Positions 1 to 7,533 of a DNA stretch of 11,830 nucleotides are shown piece after piece. The notes beneath the pieces are model-generated. The model saw only the letters and a program-made list of their open reading frames with translations, searched no databases and had not been told where the DNA came from. This DNA is from JBJHCA01 sp050485785 (lineage in GTDB: Bacteria > Bacteroidota > Bacteroidia > Chitinophagales > Saprospiraceae): contig JBJHCA010000092.1 of assembly GCA_050485785.1 (NCBI GenBank), forward strand, positions 1-11,830. The letters are read 5' to 3'. Positions within the stretch are counted from its first letter, which is position 1. Each line of letters starts with the position of its first letter. A program made the position numbers and the translations under genes.

Positions 1-713
1 CGAAAATGTATACGTCACTGTCCAGGAACAATCCGTACCATCAACTTCTGTATTCGTGAGGCTCGCTGTTACATCTCCGCCGCAGGATGAACTGTATCCC
101 TGGATCGCATCTGCCGCGCTAAATGAAGCTGCTGTTTCAGCATCTGACATACATGCATCTGTACCACTTGTGCCCGCGTACGCTGTGCCCGTTAAGGCAG
201 GTGCGGTTGCAATGCCTCCGCTATTGGTATAGGTCTGATTCGCAAGTGTATTCCCGCAGGGATCCGTAATCGAAAATGTATACGTCACTGTCCAGGAACA
301 ATCCGTACCATCAACTTCTGTATTCGTGAGGCTCGCTGTTACATCTCCGCCGCAGGATGAACTGTATCCTTGGATCGCATCTGCCGCGCTAAATGAAGCT
401 GCTGTTTCAGCATCTGACATACATGCATCTGTACCACTTGTACCCGCGTACGCTGTGCCTGTTAAGGCAGGTGCGGTTGCAATGCCTCCGCTATTGGTAT
501 AGGTCTGATTCGCAAGTGTATTCCCGCAGGGATCTGTAATTGTAAAAGTATACTCCACTGTCCAGGAACAATCCGTACCATCAACTTCTGTATTCGTGAG
601 GCTCGCTGTTACATCTCCGCCGCAGGATGAACTGTATCCCTGGATCGCATCTGTCGCGCTGAATGAAGCTGCTGTTTCAGCATCTGACATACATGCATCT
701 GTACCACTTGTGC
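1..713 (-). repeat. 270-bp in-frame tandem repeats (2.6 copies in view)
   Basis: Copies start at 1, 271 and 541, each encoding 90 residues of the repeat protein. Copies 1-270 and 271-540 differ at only four positions, all transitions and all synonymous. The third copy matches until about 713 and then switches to sequence like the 276-bp family. The array continues beyond the left edge, so its true copy number is unknown and may be collapsed in an assembly. Confidence 0.95.
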
Positions 714-2787
714 CAGTGAAAGCTGTGCCGGTTAGCGTCGGGGCAGACTGGCTGCTGCCGCTATACTCAATAGTTTGCCCTGTTAACATATTCCCGCAAT
801 CATCTTCAACTTCATAACTGTAGGTTACTGTCCAATCACAATGATCTCCTTCTATCGTTGTGACAAGGTTCACCACCGTTATGTTTCCGCCGCATTGTGA
901 TGTGTACGCTGCCGCCACTGCTGTAGCATCAAAGGCGGGCACCCCTGTGGGCAGGGTACCCGCATCGATGTAACATGCATTGATACCCGACTGGCCCGTT
1001 GGGGGAGACCCGGTCGGTATACTCTGTGAATAGCCACTGTAAACAATGCTCTGATTTTCCAATAAATTGTCACACTCATCCTCAACATCATAGGCGTAGG
1101 TTACCGTCCAGCCGCAATGATCTCCTTCTATCGTTGAGACAAGGTTCACCACCGTTATGTTTCCGCCGCATTGTGATGTGTACGCTGCCGCCACTGCTGT
1201 AGCATCAAAGGCGGGCACCCCTGTGGGCAGGGTACCCGCATCGATGTAACATGCATTGATATCCGACTGGCCCGTTGGGGGAGACCCGGTCGGTATGCTC
1301 TGTGAATAGCCACTGTAAACAATGCTCTGATTTTCCAATAAATTGTCACACTCATCCTCAACATCATAGGCGTAGGTTACCGTCCAGCCGCAATGATCTC
1401 CTTCTATCGTTGTGACAAGGTTCACCACCGTTATATTTCCGCCGCATTGTGTTGTGTACACTGCCGCCACTGCTGTAGCATCAAAGGCGGGCACCCCTGT
1501 GGGCAGGGTACCCGCATCGATGTAACATGCATTGATACCCGACTGGCCTGTTGGGGGAGACCCGGTCGGTATGCTCTGTGAATAGCCACTGTAAATGACG
1601 TGACAAGTAATGATGTTATCAGCATCATCACTTATGGTAAAGAAGTACTCAAATGCCCAACCGCAATCATCATTGCCAGGATCGGCATAGGTGCTGTCGT
1701 GTAACACAATGAGTCCACCGCAAGGTGCCGTATATAAAGCTGCAACTGCCGATTCGAGGGTTGCCGGATCAAAAGATGCTGCTGCTGACAGGCATTGATC
1801 GATATCATTTAAATCAAGACTGCTGCAGTCAATACCGGGGTCGGATAATGTGGGGGGATCACAGTTTGTGATGCCTGCGGCAAAAACCATGTTGTAGTTA
1901 CTCTCCTGAAACACATCTGCAAATGCAATAAACCCGGGGTGAACCAGACCTAGATGCTCATCCATATACCAGTGGAACGAGGCATCATTAGCCTGTCCGT
2001 AGGAGGAGGCAAAAACCTCAACATAAGCTGTGCTGATCAATTCCTCAATTACATCATGCTCATCTCTCACAGCGGGTGCCGAGCCGGTAGTAAGGCTTTC
2101 AGCAGTTCGATCTTCAGCATACACTGCTCTGGTCCAGTTATGCCCGGAAATATCATCGGCATCATTACCCGCTTGATTAGGTCTGGGAATAACTACCTCT
2201 TCAACGCGAAACTGTCCGCAGGCATCGGCATAAATGTAAGTTCGCAATAGAAAACCGCCATCGTCCGGCAGAAAAATGTCATGGAAAAACAAATCAAACC
2301 GTTGATCACAATCTGAAACTTGTGTTTGCTCAGGATTTTGACTGTTGAATACTGGTAGTGGCTCTGAATCGCTTGTGAGACATGGCTTTACCCGGATGCT
2401 AAATGAATCCACCGGTTTTAATCCCGTCAGTCCATGAACGTAAAGCCTATAAGTTTCATCTCTTTGGGTGGAAAAGCTGAAGATCCGGGTATGTAGGACT
2501 TGCCGGATACTTGAAGAAGGGAGCCAGAAGTAAAAAGCATCATCGGGAAGCTCAACAGAAAGGGATTGGCCGTAACAAACATCCCGATCCAATAATTGGA
2601 TGGAATGTTCGTTAAAACTTGTGTGGGAGGCCATTTGTGCTCCGGACTTACCTGCCAGAACGAGGAGCAGTGTCCATATCAAAACGACTTTTGATACAGA
2701 CGTGTTTTTTGTGAAACTGCACTTTGGCACAGTTTTTGCACAAAAACGTAGGTTTAGCTGGTCTTTTTTCCCACAAAAAAAGCCCAT
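1..2787 (-). CDS. Giant secreted HYR-like repeat protein, N-terminal part (C-terminus off the left edge)
   Basis: The reading frame is open for 929 codons from the ATG at 2785-2787 to the left edge, with no stop. A hydrophobic stretch (VVLIWTLLLVLAG, residues 34-46) followed by SGA-Q suggests signal peptidase cleavage near residue 50, after an unusually long 33-residue N-region. Residues 51 to about 308 are unique and match no family I recognise. From about residue 309 the protein is tandem units of about 90 residues. Each has four cysteines in the contexts AC(M/Y), CGG, C(S/G)WTV and (P/E)C(G/D)N, resembling the HYR-like four-cysteine domains of Bacteroidota surface proteins. The first unit (about 1594-1863) is degenerate, followed by the 276-bp and then the 270-bp families. 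I infer an extracellular, disulfide-stabilised adhesin or cell-surface filament, probably exported by type IX secretion, though the C-terminal domain that would show this is not in the window. Its ATG lies 412 bp from the convergently terminated operon, so it is a separate unit. Confidence 0.88.
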   Translation of the reverse strand, partial: MGFFCGKKDQLNLRFCAKTVPKCSFTKNTSVSKVVLIWTLLLVLAGKSGAQMASHTSFNEHSIQLLDRDVCYGQSLSVELPDDAFYFWLPSSSIRQVLHTRIFSFSTQRDETYRLYVHGLTGLKPVDSFSIRVKPCLTSDSEPLPVFNSQNPEQTQVSDCDQRFDLFFHDIFLPDDGGFLLRTYIYADACGQFRVEEVVIPRPNQAGNDADDISGHNWTRAVYAEDRTAESLTTGSAPAVRDEHDVIEELISTAYVEVFASSYGQANDASFHWYMDEHLGLVHPGFIAFADVFQESNYNMVFAAGITNCDPPTLSDPGIDCSSLDLNDIDQCLSAAASFDPATLESAVAALYTAPCGGLIVLHDSTYADPGNDDCGWAFEYFFTISDDADNIITCHVIYSGYSQSIPTGSPPTGQSGINACYIDAGTLPTGVPAFDATAVAAVYTTQCGGNITVVNLVTTIEGDHCGWTVTYAYDVEDECDNLLENQSIVYSGYSQSIPTGSPPTGQSDINACYIDAGTLPTGVPAFDATAVAAAYTSQCGGNITVVNLVSTIEGDHCGWTVTYAYDVEDECDNLLENQSIVYSGYSQSIPTGSPPTGQSGINACYIDAGTLPTGVPAFDATAVAAAYTSQCGGNITVVNLVTTIEGDHCDWTVTYSYEVEDDCGNMLTGQTIEYSGSSQSAPTLTGTAFTGTSGTDACMSDAETAASFSATDAIQGYSSSCGGDVTASLTNTEVDGTDCSWTVEYTFTITDPCGNTLANQTYTNSGGIATAPALTGTAYAGTSGTDACMSDAETAASFSAADAIQGYSSSCGGDVTASLTNTEVDGTDCSWTVTYTFSITDPCGNTLANQTYTNSGGIATAPALTGTAYAGTSGTDACMSDAETAASFSAADAIQGYSSSCGGDVTASLTNTEVDGTDCSWTVTYTFS
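841..1593 (-). repeat. 276-bp in-frame tandem repeats (2.7 near-identical copies)
   Basis: Copies start at 841, 1117 and 1393, each encoding 92 residues. The first two differ at three positions: Thr/Ser, Gly/Asp and one silent serine change. The third stays nearly identical up to about 1593, then diverges into the degenerate first unit. The family shares its four-cysteine layout with the 270-bp family but little sequence, so the two probably diverged before each was amplified locally. Confidence 0.95.
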
Positions 2788-2802
2788 TGCTTAATTAGTT
2801 TT

Positions 2803-2824
2803 AATGCCGCTACATTGCGGCATT
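2803..2824 (-). other. Leader stem-loop before the repeat-protein gene
   Basis: AATGCCGC and GCGGCATT form a perfect 8-bp stem with a 6-nt loop. It ends 15 nt upstream of the ATG at 2787, so it would lie in the 5' leader of the repeat-protein mRNA. No T-run follows on either strand, which argues against a terminator. A role in mRNA stability or translation control is possible but not shown. Confidence 0.55.
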
Positions 2825-2879
2825 CATTCATTTACTAAGTCTATAAACATACATAATGTAATAGACGTAGGCTATTCAG

Positions 2880-2931
2880 ATGCCACTTGGTGTTAAATTC
2901 CCCAACCTACACCAAGTGGCATATTTTTTTT
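2880..2931 (+). terminator. Strong Rho-independent terminator on the plus strand, no evident upstream gene
   Basis: ATGCCACTTGGTGT (2880-2893) and ACACCAAGTGGCAT (2909-2922) form a perfect 14-bp stem with a 15-nt loop, followed by a run of eight T (2924-2931). The T-run is on the plus-strand side only; read on the minus strand the stem is followed by CTGAATAG, which would not terminate. The genes on both sides are on the minus strand, so the transcript that ends here is not explained by any called gene. Confidence 0.75.
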
Positions 2932-2963
2932 GTCAATTTTTGTTGATAATCTGCACACTTGAC

Positions 2964-3002
2964 AAAAAAGCCATTTCTATCAGATTTTCTGATGGAAATG
3001 GC
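2964..3002 (-). terminator. Rho-independent terminator of the transport operon
   Basis: On the minus strand, GCCATTTC and its complement plus ATCAGA/TCTGAT and one G-U wobble form a 15-bp stem (2970-3002) with a minimal loop, followed by six T (the A-run at 2964-2969 on the plus strand). It lies about 200 nt after the stop codon at 3200 and is correctly oriented to end the operon that begins at the TetR gene. Confidence 0.85.
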
Positions 3003-3199
3003 CTACAGCTAATCAACTATTCTTCACAGATTGGTCAACCCTAACTTTGACAACCAGTGCGATAGGCCAAAGGTAGGTAAAAACTGTTAAAAAACAGTAT
3101 TATTTAAACTTTTTTTATTGAGCAGCTATGTCAGCAAATAGCTATAAAAGCAAATATTTGCCAGCTGCCTTATATCGTCTTGGTTATCAGTTTGTTTTG

Positions 3200-4369
3200 T
3201 TAAAAGCTGAACCTAATACGAAGAAAGGCAAGGTGAGTGGAAATTAAATCGCTTGTCAATTCGCCATGAATTATAAACCATTGCCAAACTAAATCAAGAT
3301 CCCAGTTTTCTGCCATACTCAATGCCAAGGTAGGATTGAGCACCAGAAATTGCGTGGAACCCGGCGCATAAATTACTGATAAAGATGTATTGACAACAGG
3401 CGAAACGGGATAGCTCAGCATGGATATAATGCTGTGCTCAAAGGGAAAAAGCCTGCGTGCGCTCAATGCCCGGTCAGTCTGAAGAAACAGGGATTCAGGT
3501 GACAGCCCGGCATCACTGTTGTACAAATATCCGCCAAACAAATACCATCCCTTTCCAAACATATAATCAAAGCCTGTGGTTGCGGAAAATGCACGTTGGA
3601 TGGTGTCTGTCAATACGGGGAAAAAGCCCGTGGCTTCTCCTTTCCAGCCAATATTCTTAATCTGACCGGCCCAACCACCGCCCAGTGCAATATCTCCTGC
3701 TGAATACCCACCCAACAGCTGGATGTCATAATTCCTTACATTGGTAAACCACCTGAGAGCGGCAACCATATCCTGCGATGTTGACGCTCCTTTCACAGCC
3801 AGGTCCCAACCTGATGACATTCCTGAAAAATACTGCACCCTGATTGCATCGGAACCGGGACGCTCTTCATAGTCGAAATCCAAAAAGTTATACGCATTGA
3901 ACAGGTCGTTGGGATTAAAAGCCAGATTAATTCCCCAGTTGATGCGTTGCCTTCCCAGTCTGATATTCCAGCTGTTCTTGTTCCAGTCAATATAGAGCCG
4001 GTCCAGGGTGGAATGCATGGCAAACTGAGGCCTGTCGAACCACAGAACCGACAGCGGTATCCAGTCATCTGAAGCTTCCTGAACGTTTTGGCCAAAATTG
4101 GGTGTGGCTGCGGTGATATTGCCCATGAATGCACGGTTCCGCATTTCAGCAGCCAAAATGAAATTATCGTCAATATACCACCTGAAATTCAGCCTGTGGT
4201 GTATCAGGTTTTCCAGTAAAACTACATCTTCACCGGGGAGGAGGATAGTGTGCATGTTTTTCAGGTAACCGCCAAATCTAACCTGATCCGAATCCTGGGC
4301 AATGACCCGGGTAACTCCTGAAAACAAAGAGATATATAAAAACATCCACAAAAGACTCCAAAACTTCAT
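3200..4369 (-). CDS. Outer-membrane beta-barrel protein, last gene of the Lol-like operon
   Basis: The 389-residue product starts with a signal peptide (hydrophobic residues 4-19, likely cleavage VIAQ-D near residue 25). It then shows alternating polar and aromatic strands throughout and ends in LRIRFSF with a terminal Phe, as in outer-membrane barrels folded by BamA. The segment GRQRINWG (139-146) followed by NPNDLFNAYNF recalls the DUF1302-like porins that elsewhere accompany LolA-like proteins, but I assign no family firmly. The ATG lies 3 bp after the ATPase stop codon, so translation is probably coupled. As the only outer-membrane component of the operon, it could accept or release whatever the periplasmic LolA-like protein carries, a role LolB plays in Proteobacteria. 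Substrate is unknown. Confidence 0.8.
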   Translation of the reverse strand: MKFWSLLWMFLYISLFSGVTRVIAQDSDQVRFGGYLKNMHTILLPGEDVVLLENLIHHRLNFRWYIDDNFILAAEMRNRAFMGNITAATPNFGQNVQEASDDWIPLSVLWFDRPQFAMHSTLDRLYIDWNKNSWNIRLGRQRINWGINLAFNPNDLFNAYNFLDFDYEERPGSDAIRVQYFSGMSSGWDLAVKGASTSQDMVAALRWFTNVRNYDIQLLGGYSAGDIALGGGWAGQIKNIGWKGEATGFFPVLTDTIQRAFSATTGFDYMFGKGWYLFGGYLYNSDAGLSPESLFLQTDRALSARRLFPFEHSIISMLSYPVSPVVNTSLSVIYAPGSTQFLVLNPTLALSMAENWDLDLVWQWFIIHGELTSDLISTHLAFLRIRFSF

Positions 4370-4372
4370 GAC

Positions 4373-5062
4373 TTACCTTATTTCGTCACTGTCCACTTTT
4401 CCGTCAACCAGGGTTATAATTCTGCGGGCGCGTTCCATTACCCTCGCGTCATGAGTGGAAAACACAAAAGTGATATGCTCTTCGCGGTTGAGTTGCTCCA
4501 TCATGTCAAGCAAGCGGTAAGCGGCCTGAGTATCGAGATTGGCAGTGGGCTCATCGGCAAGGATAAATGAGGGTTTGGGAGCCAGGGCACGGGCCACTGC
4601 CACGCGCTGCTGCTGGCCTCCGGACAACTCTCCCGGGCGGTTTTGGGCCTTATCCCCAATTCCCACAGCGTTCAGCAGATAATTGACCCGCTCATCACGT
4701 TCAGTCCGGCTTCGACCCTGAAGCAACATCACAAACTCTGCGTTTTCGCGTGCGGTGAGCACCGGAATGAGATTATAGGACTGAAACACAAATCCAATAT
4801 GGTCACGACGAAAATTGATCCGTTGGTTTTCGCTCATTCCGGCCAGTTCTTTTCCGTCAACCACTGCACTGCCACGGGTGGGATCATCCAACCCGCCTAT
4901 AATGTTGAGCAGGGTAGTTTTTCCTGAACCGGAAGGACCTACAACCGCAACAAAACCGCCGCGTTCAATTTCGATACTAACATCGTTCAGCGCATAAACC
5001 GGGATGGTGTCTTCGTTGTAAATTTTATACAATCCGCGGGTAATAATCACTTGATCTTCCAT
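4373..5062 (-). CDS. ABC transporter ATP-binding protein, LolD/MacB type
   Basis: This 229-residue cytoplasmic ATPase would power the two neighbouring FtsX-type permeases. All motifs are intact: Walker A GPSGSGKT (42-49), Q-loop at Q94 in FQSYNL, signature LSGGQ (146-150), Walker B FILADEP with D170 and E171, D-loop NLD (175-177), and switch histidine H204 in STHD. Length and sequence style match LolD, FtsE and MacB-type domains, which drive mechanotransmission rather than ordinary channel-type transport; no membrane domain is fused. The gene lies 12 bp after the second permease and 3 bp before the barrel gene, in the same operon. The family assignment is very secure. A choice between lipoprotein release, lipid transport and efflux cannot be made from this subunit alone. 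Confidence 0.95.
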   Translation of the reverse strand: MEDQVIITRGLYKIYNEDTIPVYALNDVSIEIERGGFVAVVGPSGSGKTTLLNIIGGLDDPTRGSAVVDGKELAGMSENQRINFRRDHIGFVFQSYNLIPVLTARENAEFVMLLQGRSRTERDERVNYLLNAVGIGDKAQNRPGELSGGQQQRVAVARALAPKPSFILADEPTANLDTQAAYRLLDMMEQLNREEHITFVFSTHDARVMERARRIITLVDGKVDSDEIR

Positions 5063-5074
5063 ATCCGATATAGA

Positions 5075-6292
5075 TTAAATTTTTCTTAATGCTTCTGCCG
5101 GTTTGGTTCTTACAGCCTTGATAGCAGGATAAACTCCTGCAACCAATGCAGTAACCACCAGTGCAACAACTATCTGAATGTAGAACACACTTTCCAGCTC
5201 AGGTCTTATGATCGTGCTCAGGCCAAACTGCTCAAACCCTCTGGCCCAGGCACTGAGGTCAATACCTCTGTTATGCAAGGACACAATGGTTAAGTGACCG
5301 GCTAACAGCCCAATTGGTGCCGCAAACACACACATGAAAACCGATTCCATCATGATCATGACGAACAGCCTGATGCGATTCATGCCAATGGCCATCATCA
5401 TACCCAACTCGCGGATCCGCTCCAGTACTGCCATCAGCATCGTATTGATTATGCCAAATAGCAGAGCAAGCATGATGACCACGATCACAATAAACAGTGA
5501 GGTCATGATCTGTTCATTGTACAGCGCAAGATCGGGTGCCACTTCAAAAAATGCCCTAACCATTAAATCGGGATACAGTTCCTGAAGCTTTGCTCTGGTT
5601 TCCCTTACTCCGTCAATATGATCAATGTTCATTGCAATTTCGTGAAAACTGCCGCCGGGGAGCTCTGCAATCCTGGCCAGGTCATCATATCTCACAAACG
5701 CAGTGATCTCGTCTGCCCTTACATCCCCTGTGGAATACCATCCCACTACCCTGAATCGTCCGCTCAGGAAATCTCCGTCTAGCCCCTGAAAATTGATTAC
5801 TACATGCTGATTCAGTGAAACGCCCAGTTTTTGGCCCAATCCTGCACTCATGACGATAGGGTTTCTGCGGTCAGCATCCAGATATTCCCCTTCTGTTATT
5901 TTTTGATCCAGTGCGGTGAGGAGGCTTTCTTTTCCGGGATCAACTCCTTTGATGCGGGCACCGCGGTTGCCGGCGGCCGATGAAATCAATCCGTCTGTAA
6001 CGATGCGCTGAGAAGCCACTATTACTTCATCCATCTGCATCAATGCTGCTGCACTGATCTCATCCTCATGCATCATCCATGCCATATCCGGGTCATCGGG
6101 AAACGAAGTATGATGCACTTGCAGATGTGAGGTTCTGCTTTCTATTGTTTGATTGATGTAGGAAGACACCATACCCTGCATGAAGCTGAGTATAAACATC
6201 ATGGCCCAAATGCCCACAGCAACGGCCGCCATCACCACACCACTGCGAACTTTATTGCGCCAAACATTTTTCCAGGCTAATTTGATGATCAT
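5075..6292 (-). CDS. FtsX/LolC-E-type ABC permease, second subunit
   Basis: The 405-residue product has the type VII ABC (LolC/E, MacB) layout: a TM helix near 17-38, a periplasmic MacB-type core domain of about 225 residues, then three TM helices near 264-289, 311-334 and 370-392. The cytoplasmic segment ERIRELGMMMAIGMNR (291-306) between TM2 and TM3 is the coupling region that contacts the ATPase. The tail YPAIKAVRTKPAEALRKI is the usual FtsX-family ending. The length is close to LolC and LolE (about 400 residues). It lies 14 bp after the first permease and is only distantly similar to it, so the pair probably forms a heterodimer as LolC/LolE do. It would extract cargo from the inner membrane and hand it to the LolA-like protein. 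Confidence 0.92.
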   Translation of the reverse strand: MIIKLAWKNVWRNKVRSGVVMAAVAVGIWAMMFILSFMQGMVSSYINQTIESRTSHLQVHHTSFPDDPDMAWMMHEDEISAAALMQMDEVIVASQRIVTDGLISSAAGNRGARIKGVDPGKESLLTALDQKITEGEYLDADRRNPIVMSAGLGQKLGVSLNQHVVINFQGLDGDFLSGRFRVVGWYSTGDVRADEITAFVRYDDLARIAELPGGSFHEIAMNIDHIDGVRETRAKLQELYPDLMVRAFFEVAPDLALYNEQIMTSLFIVIVVIMLALLFGIINTMLMAVLERIRELGMMMAIGMNRIRLFVMIMMESVFMCVFAAPIGLLAGHLTIVSLHNRGIDLSAWARGFEQFGLSTIIRPELESVFYIQIVVALVVTALVAGVYPAIKAVRTKPAEALRKI

Positions 6293-6306
6293 AGCTGTTA
6301 CCGGTT

Positions 6307-7533
6307 TTATGACCGCATGGCCTCTAATGGGTTAAGTCGGCTGATTTTAACAATAGGATACAACGACAGCAATGTGACGATAATGGTAACCGTGAAGGTT
6401 TCGCGGATAAAGATCAGCGGGTCAATGGTGGCTGTAAGCTGGGCTACCATGCCAAACTGATCAAAGATCTCCTGCATTTCATCACCGAGCGGAACCGGAA
6501 AAAAGTTGAGGTAGCTCACCACGCCTAATGCCACGATCATGCCTGCTGCCAGGCCGATAATTCCCATCATCAGAAACTCAAGCCAAATGAGCAGCATCAG
6601 TTGTCTTCTCTTCATGCCAATACTCACCAGAACGCCCATTTCATATTGCCGCTCATTCAGCATCATGAGCAGGGTGCCAAATATGCCAAAACTCACCACC
6701 AGGTAAAGGACGTACATTATGATCAGTGTTGACGCTTCGTCCACCTGCTTGGCCTCAAGCAGCTCCGGCATCAGATCTTGCCAGGTATATACAGTTACTC
6801 TGCCGGAATCAAGCATGCCGGTAATATCATCCCGCAACGAAGTCAAATGCCGGTTTCCGGAACTCCTTACCATAATACCAGTGTACTGATCGTGGGCCCT
6901 GAACAACTCCCATGCCGTGTTCAAAGTCATGAACACCGACTGGTTATCGAGCTCTCTGATAGGCAGATCAACGATACCCCGTACCGGCAAAATTCCGACA
7001 GCCATAGCTCCCCGGTATCCCTGTCCAAGAAATACAACGGAGTCACCCGGAGAAAAACCCATGCGCGCAGCAAACAACTTGCCCAGTAATACGCCCTGAT
7101 CTTCGCGATCAGTAAAATACTCCCCTTCAGTTACTTTCCGGTCAAGCCCTGTCATGTCAGCTTCACTGTCAGGCTCAACGCCAAATACTATGGCAGGTCT
7201 TGTGCGGTCATCATTAGCTGCAAGGATAAAACTCTCCAGGCGTGGGTTAACACTTAATACTCTTGTGTGGGAGCGAATGGCATCCATTTCTTCTGAACTC
7301 AGACTGAAAGTATGATCCAGTGTTGGTTCATCGAAATAACCGGGAGCCTGAACCTGAATATGCCCCGTTGACTGATCCACTACACTTTGCAGCATATCTT
7401 CCCACATCCCGGTTTCAGCGGATGTGAGCGATATGGTAAGCATGGCTGCAAACATGATTGATGCAGCCGTAATCAAGGTCCTGCGGCGGTTGCGCCAGAT
7501 ATTGCGCGTTGCCATGCTCGCTATATATGCCAT
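6307..7533 (-). CDS. FtsX/LolC-E-type ABC permease, first subunit
   Basis: The 408-residue product has one N-terminal TM helix (about 19-41), a periplasmic core domain, and TM helices near 268-292, 315-341 and 376-398. The coupling segment is ERQYEMGVLVSIGMKRR (294-310) and the tail is YPIVKISRLNPLEAMRS. The start at 7533 overlaps the stop codon of the LolA-like gene in a TGATG junction, which argues for this start over the Met at residue 7 and for translational coupling. Together with the second permease and the ATPase it makes a complete LolCDE-like inner-membrane complex. Which of the two corresponds to LolC, the LolA-binding subunit through its hook, needs a structural model. Confidence 0.92.
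   Translation of the reverse strand: MAYIASMATRNIWRNRRRTLITAASIMFAAMLTISLTSAETGMWEDMLQSVVDQSTGHIQVQAPGYFDEPTLDHTFSLSSEEMDAIRSHTRVLSVNPRLESFILAANDDRTRPAIVFGVEPDSEADMTGLDRKVTEGEYFTDREDQGVLLGKLFAARMGFSPGDSVVFLGQGYRGAMAVGILPVRGIVDLPIRELDNQSVFMTLNTAWELFRAHDQYTGIMVRSSGNRHLTSLRDDITGMLDSGRVTVYTWQDLMPELLEAKQVDEASTLIIMYVLYLVVSFGIFGTLLMMLNERQYEMGVLVSIGMKRRQLMLLIWLEFLMMGIIGLAAGMIVALGVVSYLNFFPVPLGDEMQEIFDQFGMVAQLTATIDPLIFIRETFTVTIIVTLLSLYPIVKISRLNPLEAMRS

Larger units (their letters stand above)
2788..3199. other. Intergenic region with convergent terminators and other hairpins
   Basis: No gene is visible in this AT-rich stretch. It holds, from left to right, a leader hairpin (2803-2824), a plus-strand terminator (2880-2931), a minus-strand terminator (2964-3002), a weak A/T hairpin (ACTGTT/AACAGT, 3083-3098), and a group of inverted repeats at 3122-3168. 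That group includes the perfect 12-bp palindrome GCAAATATTTGC at 3150-3161 and flanking GCAGCT/AGCTGC arms, and lies just after the stop codon of the outer-membrane protein gene. A possible -7 box for the repeat-protein gene (TATGTTTA on the minus strand, 2844-2851) differs from TAnnTTTG at one base and lacks a clear -33 partner, so I do not call it as a promoter. Confidence 0.7.

Noticed and set aside
1..1593. Regular repeats considered as a CRISPR array or mobile-element repeats
   Set aside because: The periods are 270 and 276 bp, keep the reading frame, have no unique spacers and encode a cysteine-patterned domain.
879..1631. Three similar minus-strand frames of 66-70 codons repeating every 276 bp
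   Set aside because: They are out-of-frame readings of the tandem repeats; the main frame is open throughout.
1954..2250. A 98-codon plus-strand frame
   Set aside because: It is antisense to the unique N-terminal part of the repeat protein, with no promoter or domain support.
2600..2794. A 64-codon plus-strand frame leading toward the orphan terminator
   Set aside because: It is antisense to the signal peptide region of the repeat protein and has protein-unlike composition; a non-coding RNA is a better guess for the terminator.
2803..2824. Leader hairpin considered as a terminator
   Set aside because: No T-run follows on either strand.
3793..4173. A 126-codon minus-strand frame inside the outer-membrane protein gene
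   Set aside because: Shifted-frame shadow of a full-length gene with signal peptide and barrel ending.
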